Part shown: one piece after another, positions 25,288 through 37,709 of the stretch
Numbering within the stretch: the first letter of the stretch is position 1
How the letters are laid out: every line of letters starts with the position of its first letter
NCBI RefSeq assembly: GCF_037975245.1
Contig: NC_092564.1
Coordinates: forward strand, 4,792,984 to 4,856,983
Length of the DNA: 64,000 bases
Direction: 5' to 3'
Source: Apostichopus japonicus
Lineage: Eukaryota; Echinodermata; Holothuroidea; Aspidochirotida; Stichopodidae
Notes under the pieces: generated by a model
What the model was told of the DNA's origin: nothing
Databases searched by the model: none
What the model saw: only the letters and a program-made list of their open reading frames with translations
Position numbers and translations under genes: made by a program

Positions 25288-28200
25288 ATGGGGAAAAGAG
25301 TTGAAAGAGCACTGAAAGACAAGGGTGGTCAGTCTTCCTCTCAAGAAGTAAATGAAGATGATGCCAACAAGACTCCAGGTAGATTCCCTTTATATTCTAT
25401 TCTACAGTTATTTGCTCCCCATTTGCCACCAGAAACTCCTATGATCTCTATTATCTTACATAAAAAGGAAGGGGGAGGTGGGGGGGGTGGGGATGTGGGT
25501 TGGAGAGAGCACACTATTGCTTGGAATTTGGTTTGGTTGTTATGCGATCACTTCTATACTCCCCATTTACATGTACAGTGATGGCTGATCCAATCAATGT
25601 TAACAGCGATTGGAACCGATTGGCAGTATCATCAAAGTGACATGGACTAGAAGATATTGTTTGTCTTTAAACTGAAGTCAACCGTTTTCACGTTTTAACG
25701 CGAATCGAATCAAACTGCGAGAGAGGTACTCATATCTATCTATACTGAGAATGCCGCAAGTTTAGAATCATTTGAAAACTTTTTATCAGAACCGTCGTAT
25801 CTTTTTACTTCATCTAGATCCTTATGTCTGCACTGGAATCTTTGACGCTGACTTTGTGGAGTTGTGTCGGAGAGCCGGGCTACCTCAGTCCGAAATACCG
25901 CCGGTGGTAGTGAGGGCTAAAAGGCCAGGTACACCTCCCCCACCAGATACAAAGAAAGATGACCCAAAGGGTAAGAACCAACCCCCTCCCGAGCCAACTC
26001 CTGACCCTAGGGACGAGTCCGATCCGACCCCAAAGACATACGTTACCAAGGAGAAGTATCAGTACTTCAAGCCGACGATCCAGGTAGAAATGGAAAATGA
26101 TGACAAGCCAGCTACTGTCACCGAGATCTATATCAGAGGTAATCAGAGATATCCTCTTATTCAATATCATAATAATAAATAAGTTCTTAATATAGCGCCA
26201 AATACCAAAAGGCCTCTAGGCGCTTTACAAAACCTAAAACAAATAGAAACAAAAAGACAGAGAAATCAAAAGGAATAAAAAAGTCTAGAAAACACAAAAA
26301 CGAAAATTAAACAGTATGAAAAATACGAACACAAAAATCTTAAAACACAAAACAGACCAAAACCTATTTGCATAACTTGCAGCTATAGATTACCGAGTCA
26401 TGTCAGTATTAATTCTGTATGTTCAGTAGTGCGTCGTAGGTCACACGGGATGAATGTTATGTTATCTTAAGTTACAAATATACAACAGAATGTATTATAC
26501 TGACACAGTCTAAAACAAAACTGGTAGAATCTTTGATACTACTTGGCTTGTATATATGTTCCGATCAAATGTGTGTTTGGGGTTGGGTGGAGGGAGGGGG
26601 GGGGGGTTTGGAGAGGCAAAGAAGCTACTTCATAATAATAAGAGTATGCTATCCATCTTATTGGTAAGATACGAGAACACAAAAGACAGTTTTGGTTTAT
26701 TTTTCTACAATAATTTGTTTTTTTCTCGTAATTACTTGTTGCTCAAATGAAAAACATTAATAGGTTTTGCTCAAGCAGGCTGCAATAACTCTAAAAGGGG
26801 AACACCAATTGTAGGAGATAACTTTCATGGCTTATGTGTATATTACAAACTGTAGCCCATATCTGGTCTCAAGTAATTTTCTCCTTCATTGTTCATTAAA
26901 TGACATTGTCTTCATCTTACAGGTTGGAAGATTGATGAGATGATGGTTGGAATCTTCAAGCAGTGTTTCCCAACCATTGAGAAACTGAGTACGATAAAGT
27001 AAGCTCGAGTTCATTTTTATTTAAAAGTTCATTTCATTCTAGCAAGGGTCAACCCCTCCGAAAGAAGATTATCTTATGCAACTTACAGTTATTTAGTCGA
27101 TTTGAGAATGACCAAAAATCATAATAGAACGGAATGTCGATAGCACTGAATTCTTTCATTAGAGTTGTCTCGAAATAGTAAAAACAAGTTTTTTAAGAGA
27201 ATCATTTGCTAACATATATATCTCTTTGAAACATTCATATGATGTAAAAACATACCATCTTTAGAAATCTGCAAGACTTTGTAGTTACTGTAATAACCAA
27301 CCTAGGAGCATATTCCTACATACAATTGAAAGAGTGGAAATTCATTTGTTGGCCTGTTATGATTGGTCTAGCTTAGATACAGTTATCCTACATAAGTACT
27401 GCCATTCGTTGGCCTGTTATGATTGGTCTAGCTTATATACAGTTATCCTACAAGTACTGCCATTTGTTGGCCTGTTATGATTGGTCTAGCTTAGACACAG
27501 TTATCCTACATAAGTACTGCCATTCGTTGGCCTGTTATGATTGGTCCATCGTATATTCAGTTATCCTACATAAGTACTGAGAGAAGCTGCTGATAGCTGT
27601 CCCTTCTCAGTGACTCCTCACCGACCTAGATTATTCAAGCATTACTGGTCAGAGTGATTTCACCAATTGTGTTATATTCTTTTCAACAGTTTTTGGAACT
27701 GTGGTCTAGCAGAAAATACTGTCAAAGAGTTGGCCAGCTTTCTACCTCAGTGTGCCAATTTGAAGTAAGTTTTTTTTCAAATTATCCAAGTATCTGGTGG
27801 CAAGTTAGGGGACACTTAGATGGGTACAGTATCATCACTAAAGTGGCTTTAATTCAGGACTTATCTTCCACCTCTACTTGCTTAACTCCAGCAGATCCAT
27901 TTAAATTAGCTATGTACACCACTATAATCTTATCTTGTACCATCCCCCCCCCCCCCTTCTCCCCTGCTTCTTCCTCCTTCCTCGCAACAAAACTTTTTCC
28001 CCTTCTCCCCTGCTTCTTCCTCCTCCCTCACAATAAAACTTTTTGTGCACTGTCAATGTAAGAGAAAACAAATATTTCACATTGACTGTTGTGTGATTAC
28101 TTCAATGAATATTCTTACTTTGGTATTATTCTGTCTATCCATCTATCTGTTTGTTATTCTGTGTATTGTTAGTGTTTAAAAGTATACCGCTCAGACAGAT

Positions 28201-31200
28201 ACATTCAACACTTTGTATTGGTTTTATCACAATCATATCAAGGTGGGTGCAGCCTCTGCCTATAATTCACACCCAAACCAAACTGAATGCAGCCTCTGCC
28301 TATAATCCAGTGATGATTTCATTCAACTATTTAATCCATCTTAAGCTAACACTATTACATTCAGTTTGAAGTGCTAAAAACTCTTATGCAATTTTCTCTG
28401 ATAATGTTTTCTTTCTTCTATTTGTCTTTTTATGCTAGGAATGTTACCATTGAAGGAAATGAGTGCAAAGATGAACCATGGTACTATCTCATCAGCAGTG
28501 AAGACAGCTTGTGAGTCTTTCAGTATCTTGGCAGTTAAAACACAACCTGTTTATTTACTGAGCTATTGAACAGTTCAAGAGACCTAGAAACCAACATAAA
28601 TGGTCACCATAGCCAGAGGGGACCAGTTATCTTCATTACTTGGGGAGGGGGAGTGGAGTATTTTTAAGCTCAGAGGTTAGATTAAGGCAGGTGGGGTGGG
28701 GTGGGAGGGGATACTTTTTAAGTGAGAAGGGAAGTGAGATTCTAATAACACATCAAGAAGTCTGAGTTTGTACATGAAATGCTTTCAATTTCTTGTTCTT
28801 ATTGTAGGATTGTCAACCTGTCTTTACGGCACAATGGCATAACAGACAAGGGTGCTGCTCACATTGGTAAAGCTTTGTCAACAGAGAAAACATGTAACAA
28901 GAATCTGCTAACGCTTAGCTTATGTCACAACAAGATCACAGAAGAGGGTGCTACAGCCATTGTGCATGTAAGTTCAAGTACCTGTTCTGGATTACATATC
29001 TGTGATGGAAATTTAAACAGCTATTTTTGTTTCCTATACCATAAACTTGACTTAGGTTTGGACTTTTAGTTTACCTCAAGATGCCTTTACTTGATTCTCC
29101 GTGATAAATTTCATTTGGTAGTGACATTAATAGCCTGTTACTTGACCCTCATTTCTTTCATACTATGAATGATGGAATTTTAATTTTAGAGACTAGTATT
29201 CCCTAAACGTGTGTGGTTTGTTCAGACTCCATCCCGTTTAGGTTTACAGCAAACAATTTGATAGCTAATGTCATGTTCCTGGGAACATAACAAACTAACT
29301 TTACCTGTAGTTGAATATGGTCCTTGTCAAATGCTATTTCCTTGGGGTGGTTTTGTTCAGACTCCATCCCGTTTAGGTTTACAGCAAAAACTTTGATAGC
29401 CAATGTCATGTTCCTGGGAACATAACAAACTAACTCTACCTGTAGTTGAATATGATCCTTGTCAAATGCTATTTCCTTGGTGTGGTTTTGTTCAGACTCC
29501 ATTCCGTTTAGATTTACAGCAAAAACTTTGATAGCTAATGTCATATTCCTGGGAACATAACAAACTAACTCTACCTGTAGTTGAATATGATCCTTGTCAA
29601 ATGCTATTTCCTTGGGGTGGTTTTGTTCAGACTCCATTCCGTTTAGATTTACAGCAAAAAATTTGATAGCTAATGTCATGTTCCTGGGAACATAACAAAC
29701 TAACTCTACCTGTAGTTGAATATCATCCTTGTCAAATGCTATTTCTCTGGGGTGGCTTCTCCTTAGCCATCCAGGGTACCTTCTACACCAAAGGATCCTA
29801 GGATCAAATCCAGTCCCAGCCATAAAAACCTGGAAACTGTCAGGGAAGGCTTTTTTGAGAGAACTATAGAACTTATGTAGGAAAAAGTGCTAAGCATAAC
29901 TGATTTTGATAATGTCAATCTTTAATTATTCCATACCAATTTTGTAATTATTCTTTAAGAATTGGGTTTAAATAATGATATGTCCACTTATTCTTCTTCT
30001 TTCTCTCTTTTGCAGGGTTTGAGAATGAATAGGGTGCTTTTATCATTGTCTCTTGCCAACAACAGAGTTGGAGACCAAGGTGCTATGAAGTTTGGAGAGC
30101 TGCTCTCTAGGTTTGGTCTCACCCACACAGAAGTTGTCGAGAGGAGGAAGTTGATAAGTGAGAAAGGATCTCCAGATAGAGGGTCTGGCAAATCGGTAAG
30201 TTCAAAGAAAGGAAGGAAAAACAATTGTGGAGTTGGTAGGAATCATCTTTTCAATGTAATGTAATGTAAATAAAATCTTATATAGCGCACTACGCGCGAT
30301 GCATCTGTGCGCTTTACAAACAATCTAGAAAATACAATGACATAAAACATTAAATACAAAAAACAGTAAATACATATACCATCTACAGATATATACAGGA
30401 ATATGAGATCGAAAAACTATTAAAAGCACTGCTGAAGAGTAAAGCGATAAAACAGATTGACTACAAAATCTACAATTTGAATGCTAAAAAGTGAAAAATC
30501 CAATTGAAAATGAATATTTATCTTCTAGAGGGTATAGAGTAAAAGCAGATATAGGATTAAAAACAACTTAACATCTACAATGCTGGAGAGAAGTAAAGTT
30601 ACGACTTCATCAATTGTTTGGAGGAATATAATAATTTTCATAAGTTTATACGCAACAAACTAAGCGTTTTTACATTGACGACATTTATGCAAATTTTCAT
30701 CATTGAAATTTCTTACGAAAAGCTGGACTTTTATACTTTTTTCTCACGATTATGCTTATTTGTATTAGTTTGCTGACAACTCATATGCAAGTTACTATTT
30801 TATTTTTAGCCTCCTCCCTCCAGAAGAGCGGAATCTAAGGATAGACCGGGGAGCGTCAGAAGTGGGAGTCATTTGGACAAAGGAGATAAAAGACGGAATA
30901 AATCATCTAATAAGAAGGTCGGTACTGACTAATTTATTTATTTCATTAAATTTCTTTAAATGAAGCACTGTATCCCATCTTCTAAGTACATTCGCTATGC
31001 AGAATTGCATCTTAACTATTTCAGTTGTGCTTTTTGAGGGTAGAGTCATATCCATATTGATAATTTCTTGTCATAGTAGAACCAGATTTTATTTCATCTT
31101 ATTTTCTTCTTCGTAGGATGGGAAAAAAGACAAAGAAGACACAGCTAAAGGAACAAAGAAAGAAGATAAATGGAAAAAAGGTAAAACATAAATGTAATAT

Positions 31201-34200
31201 GATTATATTTTCTTTAGGGAAGGCGGACTTACGTGGGTACTATCTACATTCCTTGTTCATGGGTGGGTGGAATTATGTTATAGGAGTAATGGTAAAATTT
31301 CATTAATTCAGCCTCCAGATACAGGCATTCAAATCCAAATTTAAATTAAGCAAATTCTGAAAGTTCCAGATATTTATTATGATCTGGGGACATGATGACA
31401 TCCTGGGACAATTTCAGTAACACTTTGTATTTGAGGACGGTACTTGAAATTGGTGATTATGCCCAGAAAATCTGTGATGCCTTAACATAATTACAATAGT
31501 TATTTGGTAGCAATCTGTGTGTAGCTTATTTACATAAATGACTTAAACTGTAGGCTATTTTCTATAAGTATTAATATTTCATAAACTGTGTTATCGTCAG
31601 TTTTTATAATAAAGACTTTCAGTTGGGCTTTGTTTCCATTCATCCTTTGGGATTGAATCATAATCTATTTCTTGCATAAAGTTATCTTCAAGTTCAATCA
31701 CTCAGAAATTGTTATACTTATTTTTTTGAACTTTCACATGTTTTTAAATGTACAATGTTGCACTCTGTGGCAGTAATGGCATATGATTCTTGTGTATAAT
31801 TCTTTGTATTATTTATACTTTTTCATACAACTATATACATACTTCTGGACTTTTCATTCCTCGTAGTGGGCAGCAGAGCCTCTTTAGTTTCAATGGGTAG
31901 GCTTCTCTTCCTGCATCTCTCAACCTTTGACCCCATCGTCATCTTTCGGGTGTTTTTCGTTAAATTACAATTTCCTTGGTCAAGCCTCTCTTTGAAAGAA
32001 TAGTTTAGTTTACTCTTACCATAGCACTTACCATAGCACTTGGTTGAGTAAATAATGTAACATTATCAAGAAAATAAAAACTGTCCAAAAACAAAAACTG
32101 ATGTTTTGTACTTGTGAATTATAATTTGGAACAAGTTAACTTGGTCATTTTACCAATCAAGGATAGTTATGGTAAAAAGGAAAGCACATAATAGAAGTTC
32201 ACACAAATTATTAATTATATAAAATTTTTATTTTTATGAAAGTTAATCAAGAGAGACTTGATCAATTCTACATTGCTGCTCGCTAACTGTATGCTGTTTT
32301 TTTATTCATCTTATTTTTGCTTTTGTTTTTATTTTTTCATTTTGTTCTGCATTCTCTTTGACATTTCATAACCCCTCAAACATTTCCAATACTAGCTTAA
32401 TTCTCCGCAGAATTCGAGCAAATAAGAGTAAGCTCGAGACACAGGAATTTGTTACCCTTGTATCATTTACATGAATGAGGTCTTTGAACTTGATTAGAAC
32501 GTTAGACTTGGCTATATTGGAATTGGATACAATTCTTGGAAATGTTGCATGGGTTTGAAAATTATCTGGAGAAGTGTTGGTAGATAATACCTTAATTAAA
32601 CATATTGGAAGGCAGCAGGGGGGGGGAGGAGTGTGAGGGTAAAATATTGGAAAGTAGGGGTAAGGGGGAGCAGAGGTAAGGAAAACTTGTGGAAGAGTGG
32701 CCAGCAATTTTTGTGAATGGTGAATTCTGCTGCATTAAGCCAGTAACTTTGTAAAAAAACAAAAAATCAATTCACATAAAAATGCAGTGTTTGTAAAATT
32801 TCTTTTTGAAACACTGAGAAGAGGTCTGGAGAAGGAGGGGAGGCATGGGGGAAGCATGATGGGTTTTGAAGGTAGGCATCAACTCTTAAGACCAAGCTGT
32901 CGTTGTACATACATACAATGGGTTAAAGCATTTTCCCATATTGTTCATAATTTTTGATGTTCCAACACATGAAGATTTCAGCTGGTTTTCTCTCGTTCTC
33001 ATTCCTATAACCGAAACCATCCCATCTCCCCATTTTTATTTTCTTCATTCAGAGCCCAGGCATCTCTCCGTGCATGGTAGCTAATATTGCATCGTCCATT
33101 GTGTGGCATTGGGTTTTTTATTTCACTAAATGGTAGTTTTAGTGTAGATTTACTTAGAAAAAATTAGCTCTTGATCAAGCGGTCTGCAAACTAGATCCAC
33201 AACCCAGGGTTTCCCAAGAGGACTTGGCCACATCATACTATATCCCCACCACTCAGAACTGATACGCAGAATGCAAATGCGATACTGTGGCCCACCAAAG
33301 AGCTTGAGTGGCCCCATTCTGGGTTGGGCTCAATAGTTTGCAGACCGAAGCATCACATCATGACACATTCCACCTTCCGTAGCTCATGCAATCAGTTAGA
33401 ATCCCCTTTCCTGTGTATTTTCAATGGCTGCGGTGGTTATTATCATGTCAAAAACAGACACAAAGCTGGGTATATCACTGCCATATAGAACAGTAGTCCA
33501 TATATTCCACAAATAGCATATTTATTCTTCATTCATTGTAGTTACATAGTTAAACTCCATATCACATTTTACTGTTATTTTGAAGATCATCTGCAGCTCA
33601 TTTTCATATCATATTAATATAGCAATAAACATGTGTGAGGTGTTTAGTTTTAGTCCTCTACTCATACAGATTTGATGAAGTTTTGTTGTTCTGGAACTGC
33701 TAACTTTTTTTGGTTTTCGTTCTTGTACTAACATGTACATAAAATGTAGATTTGAAGTTTGATGTTTACCAGTAGTGATAACTTCACTGTTAACACTTTA
33801 ACATTAGCAGAACTCTACTTTTAACAAGTTGTTCTTTGGTTTTCAATGTTCTCACATTAGTTTGCATTCCTTGTTCCATAAGTTATAATTTTTAACAAAG
33901 TTCTCCTTTGTTCTTACATTAAAATTTATTTCCTTTCTAATGACGAAAGAAAATATTTACTGCATTTCATTCAATGCTATTCACATTCCCAATGGAAGAT
34001 GTACTAATTTACAAACTTTAATGACATTTATATAACAGTTAATTAAAACAACCAATAGCAGTGTGTCAAACAAAGCTGTATAAAACTCAATTGGTGTTGG
34101 GGTGTTGGGGGGGGGGGGGCTGCAGGTGGTCATGACTGGTCTTATAATGCTTTTGTATTTCATTTATTCCTTTAATTGACTTACTGTAACATCATTAACA

Positions 34201-36813
34201 TCAAGCCACGTGCCAATAAAACCCTCATTATTCCAGTCGTGATACTCAAAATTTTCTCTCTGTTGCTTTTGTTTTAGTAGATAAAGACAAATTATCATCA
34301 CTAGGTTTGACTTTCATAGACAATTGGGCTTTATTGAGGAAATTTATCTAGTAAATTATAATAATTGAAAGAAAAAAACACCTTTGAAAGTGATTGTTAT
34401 TTTTTGATAAGAAAATTAAACAATAAATACACATTACTTGGCCATTGTATATACCCTGTAAGTGATATATTGTAAACATCGAAATAACACCTGGCTCAGA
34501 CACTCACACTTTACCATTGTCAAATTTATTTTTTGGTTCTTGTACCAGTAAGTTTAGACGTGTTTATTGTATTCTTTTTTTAGCTGAAACTACCAAAACA
34601 GCCAAAGGAAAGAAGACGACCTCCTCGAAGGACAAGAAAGGTTCTCATGAAGCTGAGGTAAGGACGTAGACTAAGAAAACAGAAAGATAAAATAATAAAT
34701 TTCATCTCATAATTTTTTATTTTTAAAGTTGAGAGGTATTGTGTTTGACATTTAAGAGCAAATTTTCGGAGTTTGAGACACAAAAATAGATTCAGGTTTA
34801 ACAGTTTCTTTCAATCCTGCATTCACTAATGATGATTTATTGTTGAAAGCAGTCATATTTCTGGAGAAGGAATGTGGGTGAGGATCTTGAATAGGAATTG
34901 GGCAGTAGTTGCTTCATAAAGTGAAATAGGTCAGGCAACATGTCTGTAATCTTTTATCCAAAATTCATTGACAACAAGGTTCAAATGTGGTTTTATCTGG
35001 CAATCTCTTGAAATACAAATGCAAGTATTTGTGGATGTTTATATTCATCTTTGTATGCAAGTCTTCGAGACATCTTTAGAAAGGGCTACTTTTTCATGTC
35101 ACTTGTAAACAGATGGTAGAAATTTCAGTCTGTTTTCAACCATAAAAACTCTCAACCTCATAAGCAAATAATAACTTTGATGAAAATAGTTGATGTCATT
35201 ATTTCCAAATTTCTTCTTAATTATTGCAGATGATATATTCCAAATTGTTTAATTATTATTTTATTTATCTTCCATAGACACCAGACATCCTCGAAGCAGT
35301 CAACCCTTTGACTGAACCTGTAGAGTCACTGAATGGAGAGCTATGGATACCAGGCAATAGATCATTGATAAATCTTAACCTTGCTAGTAAGTTTAACTCC
35401 CCTTCCCCCTCCTTTCCCTTTTCCTCCCTTCCCCCAGTCAGATTAATAACTGAATAAAGTTCCCTGTGATTAATTAACACCCCTCCCCTTCCACCAATCT
35501 GATTGTTTACTGGATGGAACTCCATGTGATGAATTAACGTATAACCTGGGAGTAAGCATTCAGCCGAAACAATATTTTTAGTTTAGCGAATGCATTTTTA
35601 GGTTGTGAATGCTGGTGTCTTCCTCCAATCCAGTATCAGTAGTAGTAACAGAACGATCAAACATTTAGTAGCCGGTAAAGATGAATACATTTTTAAAGCC
35701 TAGATAGATATATAAAGTCTGTATTGTAGAATGATGACACGATAGATGTATCAAGTCTGTATCAAGTCTGTATGATAGAACTATGACACGATAGATGTAT
35801 GAAGTCTGTATCGTAGAACTATGACACGATAGCCAACACAAACATTCTGCCTAAAGTCATTCTTTACTGTTTCTGGGATAAATAATAACCAGAAGACTTG
35901 TGTACTAGGGCAATGTCACAAAGCAATGTTAAACTAAACAAAGATGTTTAATAACTGTTGACCAATGGAAGTTCATGCTGTGAATAATAAAACTGGGAAG
36001 ATGTAATTCAGCTCTGCACGTTGAAAATTTGAGACTAACCTTCGGTAAGTTGTCGTATGTGAATAATAAGTTACATTTTAGTATGGAAAACAATATTATT
36101 TGATATTGTGTATTAATTAATCGTTTGCCTGGCTATCTTTTCCTCTTAGGGAATAGCATAGGAGAGGCAGGCATCAAGTCGTTACTCTTAGCTGTGCAAT
36201 ATCAGACAACACTCTGTGCCTTGTCTCCTCATCCTGCTATGAAAGGATTGTTGAAGTTATCACTTCAGGTAAGTATTTTTTAAAATTGAATCCCCTGCAC
36301 TTGGGATTGTTTGCAATTGTGGTTCTTCACACCTGCCACACCCTACAACCATCCCCTTCCCCCCACTACTTCTACTATGTACCTTAGCAAAATAATTCAT
36401 AGCAAATAGAAAGGTTCACAGTTTGCCATTTTGGACCTCTTCAGTCCCAAAATCATTTAATCCCATTCAGCTAACCCTGAAGTTGATCAGCTAAAATATC
36501 TTGCCCAGTTAATAGTGACACTGGATTGAATCGTAGAAGAGAGGTTAGAAATTATCTTGTGACATTATTCAGTTAATTACCCTGCTTCACAAATCACTAA
36601 GGTAAACAAGTTAGATGAGTGGTATTGTGTTACTCTATGTAATTATCCATGCTGCCCCTCACACCAAACATTATCTTTCTCTGGCAGGGAAATGTGGTGT
36701 CTAAGAGCAACGAACATTATTCAAAGTTAATCGAGATGATGGTTACCAAAGACCCCTTTTACAAGCCACCGGAGTTGAGTCCTTCTTTGGAGAACCAATC
36801 GACGGCTGGCTGA
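25288..36813 (+). CDS. LRRC71: LRRC71, leucine-rich repeat-containing protein 71 (13 coding exons, complete)
   Basis: Thirteen exons join in phase to 1575 bases (524 aa; the human protein is about 560): 25288-25378, 25818-26138, 26923-26998, 27690-27764, 28439-28510, 28808-28967, 30016-30195, 30810-30917, 31117-31180, 34584-34657, 35278-35386, 36150-36268 and 36688-36813. Family marks include DADFVELCRRAG near residue 40, a Pro/Asp-rich linker, then ribonuclease-inhibitor-type leucine-rich repeats: LSLRHNGITDKGAAHIG, LTLSLCHNKITEEGATAI, LSLSLANNRVGDQGAMKF and, after a Lys/Ser-rich insert (residues about 325-406, exons 8-10), LINLNLARNSIGEAGIKSL and LLKLSLQGN. LRRC71 proteins are linked to motile cilia and flagella; the repeats give a protein-binding surface. 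The start exon begins after an AG at 25268, so ATG 25288 is preceded by a spliced 5' UTR. The donor at 30918 (GTCGGT) is weak. Introns carry many repeats; the intron 31181-34583 is the largest and shows no further exon. Confidence 0.93.
26171..26400 (-). mobile_element. Short retroposon-like repeat (copy A)
   Basis: The motif TATAGCGCC...AGGCGCTTTACAA (26191-26230) follows an ATAATAATAAAT tract. Read on the minus strand this is GTAAAGCGCC...GGCGCTATA followed by a simple A/T-rich tail, as at the 3' end of a SINE-like element. A related copy is at 30256. It starts about 33 bases after the 5' splice site at 26139. Confidence 0.4.
27343..27580. repeat. Four-copy tandem repeat, 60-bp unit
   Basis: Copies of GGCCTGTTATGATTGGTC...CAGTTATCCTACATAAGTACTG begin at 27351, 27411, 27469 and 27529 (periods 60, 58, 60). 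It lies in the LRRC71 intron before the exon at 27690. Each unit carries ATTGG, an inverted CCAAT box. Confidence 0.85.
29211..29755. repeat. Four-copy minisatellite, 135-bp unit, open on the minus strand
   Basis: TTCAGACTCC recurs at 29221, 29356, 29491 and 29626, an exact 135-bp period. Because 135 is divisible by three, the minus strand stays open for 206 codons (29823-29203), with 45-residue repeats containing ELVCYVPRNMTLAI and FAVNLNGMESEQN. The array is inside an LRRC71 intron and antisense to it. There is no sign that it is a gene. Confidence 0.85.
29750..29822 (+). repeat. tRNA-like (SINE head) sequence next to the 135-bp array
   Basis: AGGATCAAATCC at about 29797 matches the Pol III B box (GGTTCAAATCC) apart from one or two bases, and TTAGCCATCCAGGGTA about 40 bases upstream resembles an A box. 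It probably derives from a tRNA-type SINE; the cloverleaf is too degenerate for a functional tRNA. Confidence 0.4.
30256..30480 (-). mobile_element. Short retroposon-like repeat (copy B)
   Basis: A (TGTAA)n/AAATAAAA tract is followed by TATATAGCGCACTACGCGCGA and GTGCGCTTTACAA (30279-30320), the same core as at 26191-26230. On the minus strand the simple tract would be the 3' tail. It begins about 60 bases after the LRRC71 donor at 30196. Confidence 0.4.
33180..33347. mobile_element. Small MITE with 14-bp terminal inverted repeats
   Basis: CGGTCTGCAAACTA at 33180-33193 is the exact reverse complement of TAGTTTGCAGACCG at 33334-33347, enclosing 168 bases. The ends resemble hAT-type termini, but no target duplication is evident. 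It lies in the large LRRC71 intron. Confidence 0.55.
35690..35840. repeat. Short tandem repeats in an LRRC71 intron
   Basis: GATAGATGTAT(C/G)AAGTCTGTAT and GTAGAA(C/T)(T/G)ATGACACGATAG recur about three times with a period near 50 bases. Confidence 0.6.
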
Positions 36814-36825
36814 ACGAGAGTTGAG

Positions 36826-36945
36826 CAAAGTTATGGTTATAAGATATCTAATCATTGCTTAACCATTGCAAACTAACGAGAGTTTGACAAAGTTATGGTT
36901 ATAAGATATCTAATCATTGCTTTACCATTGCAAACTATGGCTACC
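36826..36945 (+). repeat. Two-copy direct repeat in the LRRC71 3' UTR
   Basis: A roughly 63-base unit (ACGAGAGTT...AAAGTTATGGTTATAAGATATC...CCATTGCAAACTA) is repeated back to back just after the stop codon. Confidence 0.7.
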
Positions 36946-37125
36946 AAACTGCTGGAGTAGTTCAATAAGGCATTCAGGGTGTATCGGGGCTGGAATTCAA
37001 AGTACAATAATGCAAAGTGCATATCAAAGCTGGAGGAGTGAGTTTCTCTCGGCTTGGCTCAAGATATCATAAGTATCGTCAACACTCAGTGGTGTTCTGC
37101 TCCTGAAGCCATGGTGCAGACTGCA

Positions 37126-37637
37126 AGGCTGGAAACTATATGGTGCATACCTGGAAACTATATGGTGCATGGCTGGAAACTGTATGGTGCATGGCTGGAA
37201 ACTATATGGTGCATGGCTGGAAACTATGGTGTATGGCTGGAAACTACATGGTGCAAGGCTGGATGCTACTGTATATGGTGCATGGCTGGAAACTACATGG
37301 TGCAAGGCTGGATGCTACTGTATATGGTGCATGGCTTGAACTATATGGTGCAAGGCTGGAAACTATATGGAGCATGGCTGGAAACTGCATGGTGCATGGC
37401 TGGAAACTATATGGTGAACTGCTGGAAACTATGGTGCAAGGCTGGAAGCTATATGGTGTATGGCTGGAAACTATGGTGCATAACTGGAAACTACATGGTG
37501 TATGGCTGGAAACTGCAAGGCTGGAAGCTATATGGTGTATGACTGGAAACTATGGTGCATGGCTGGAAACTGTATGGTGCATGTCTGGAAACTATATGGT
37601 GCCTGGCTGGAAACTATATGGTGCAAGGCTGGAAACT
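37126..37637 (+). repeat. Minisatellite of about 22-bp units in the LRRC71 3' UTR
   Basis: About 25 imperfect copies of a CATGGCTGGAAACTATATGGTG-like unit run from 37126 to 37637. Some units are shortened or carry an inserted ATGCTACTGTA. Two forward frames remain open only because stops are rare in the unit. It lies between the LRRC71 stop and its poly(A) signal, so it should be transcribed. Confidence 0.9.
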
Positions 37638-37681
37638 AACTACCCAATGACTATGTGCCAGACGTGTTGCTACTTGTTATA

Positions 37682-37687
37682 AATAAA
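37682..37687 (+). terminator. Candidate poly(A) signal of LRRC71
   Basis: AATAAA follows directly after the minisatellite and 869 bases after the stop codon. Confidence 0.5.
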
Positions 37688-37709
37688 AACCCTGGAATAT
37701 GTTTTTTAC

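Noticed and set aside
25880-26170. 96-codon minus-strand ORF
   Set aside because: Shadow of the LRRC71 exon 25818-26138, which joins in phase with its neighbours.
29750-29822. Functional tRNA gene
   Set aside because: Box B is good but box A and the stems are degenerate, so a SINE head is more likely.
29203-29823. 206-codon minus-strand ORF as a protein-coding gene
   Set aside because: It is a 135-bp tandem repeat plus the antisense of a tRNA-like SINE head, inside an LRRC71 intron. The frame is open because the period is a multiple of three.
37054-37682. Overlapping 162- and 180-codon plus-strand ORFs
   Set aside because: Both are translations of the 22-bp minisatellite in two frames; no start context or splicing signals and no protein-like composition.
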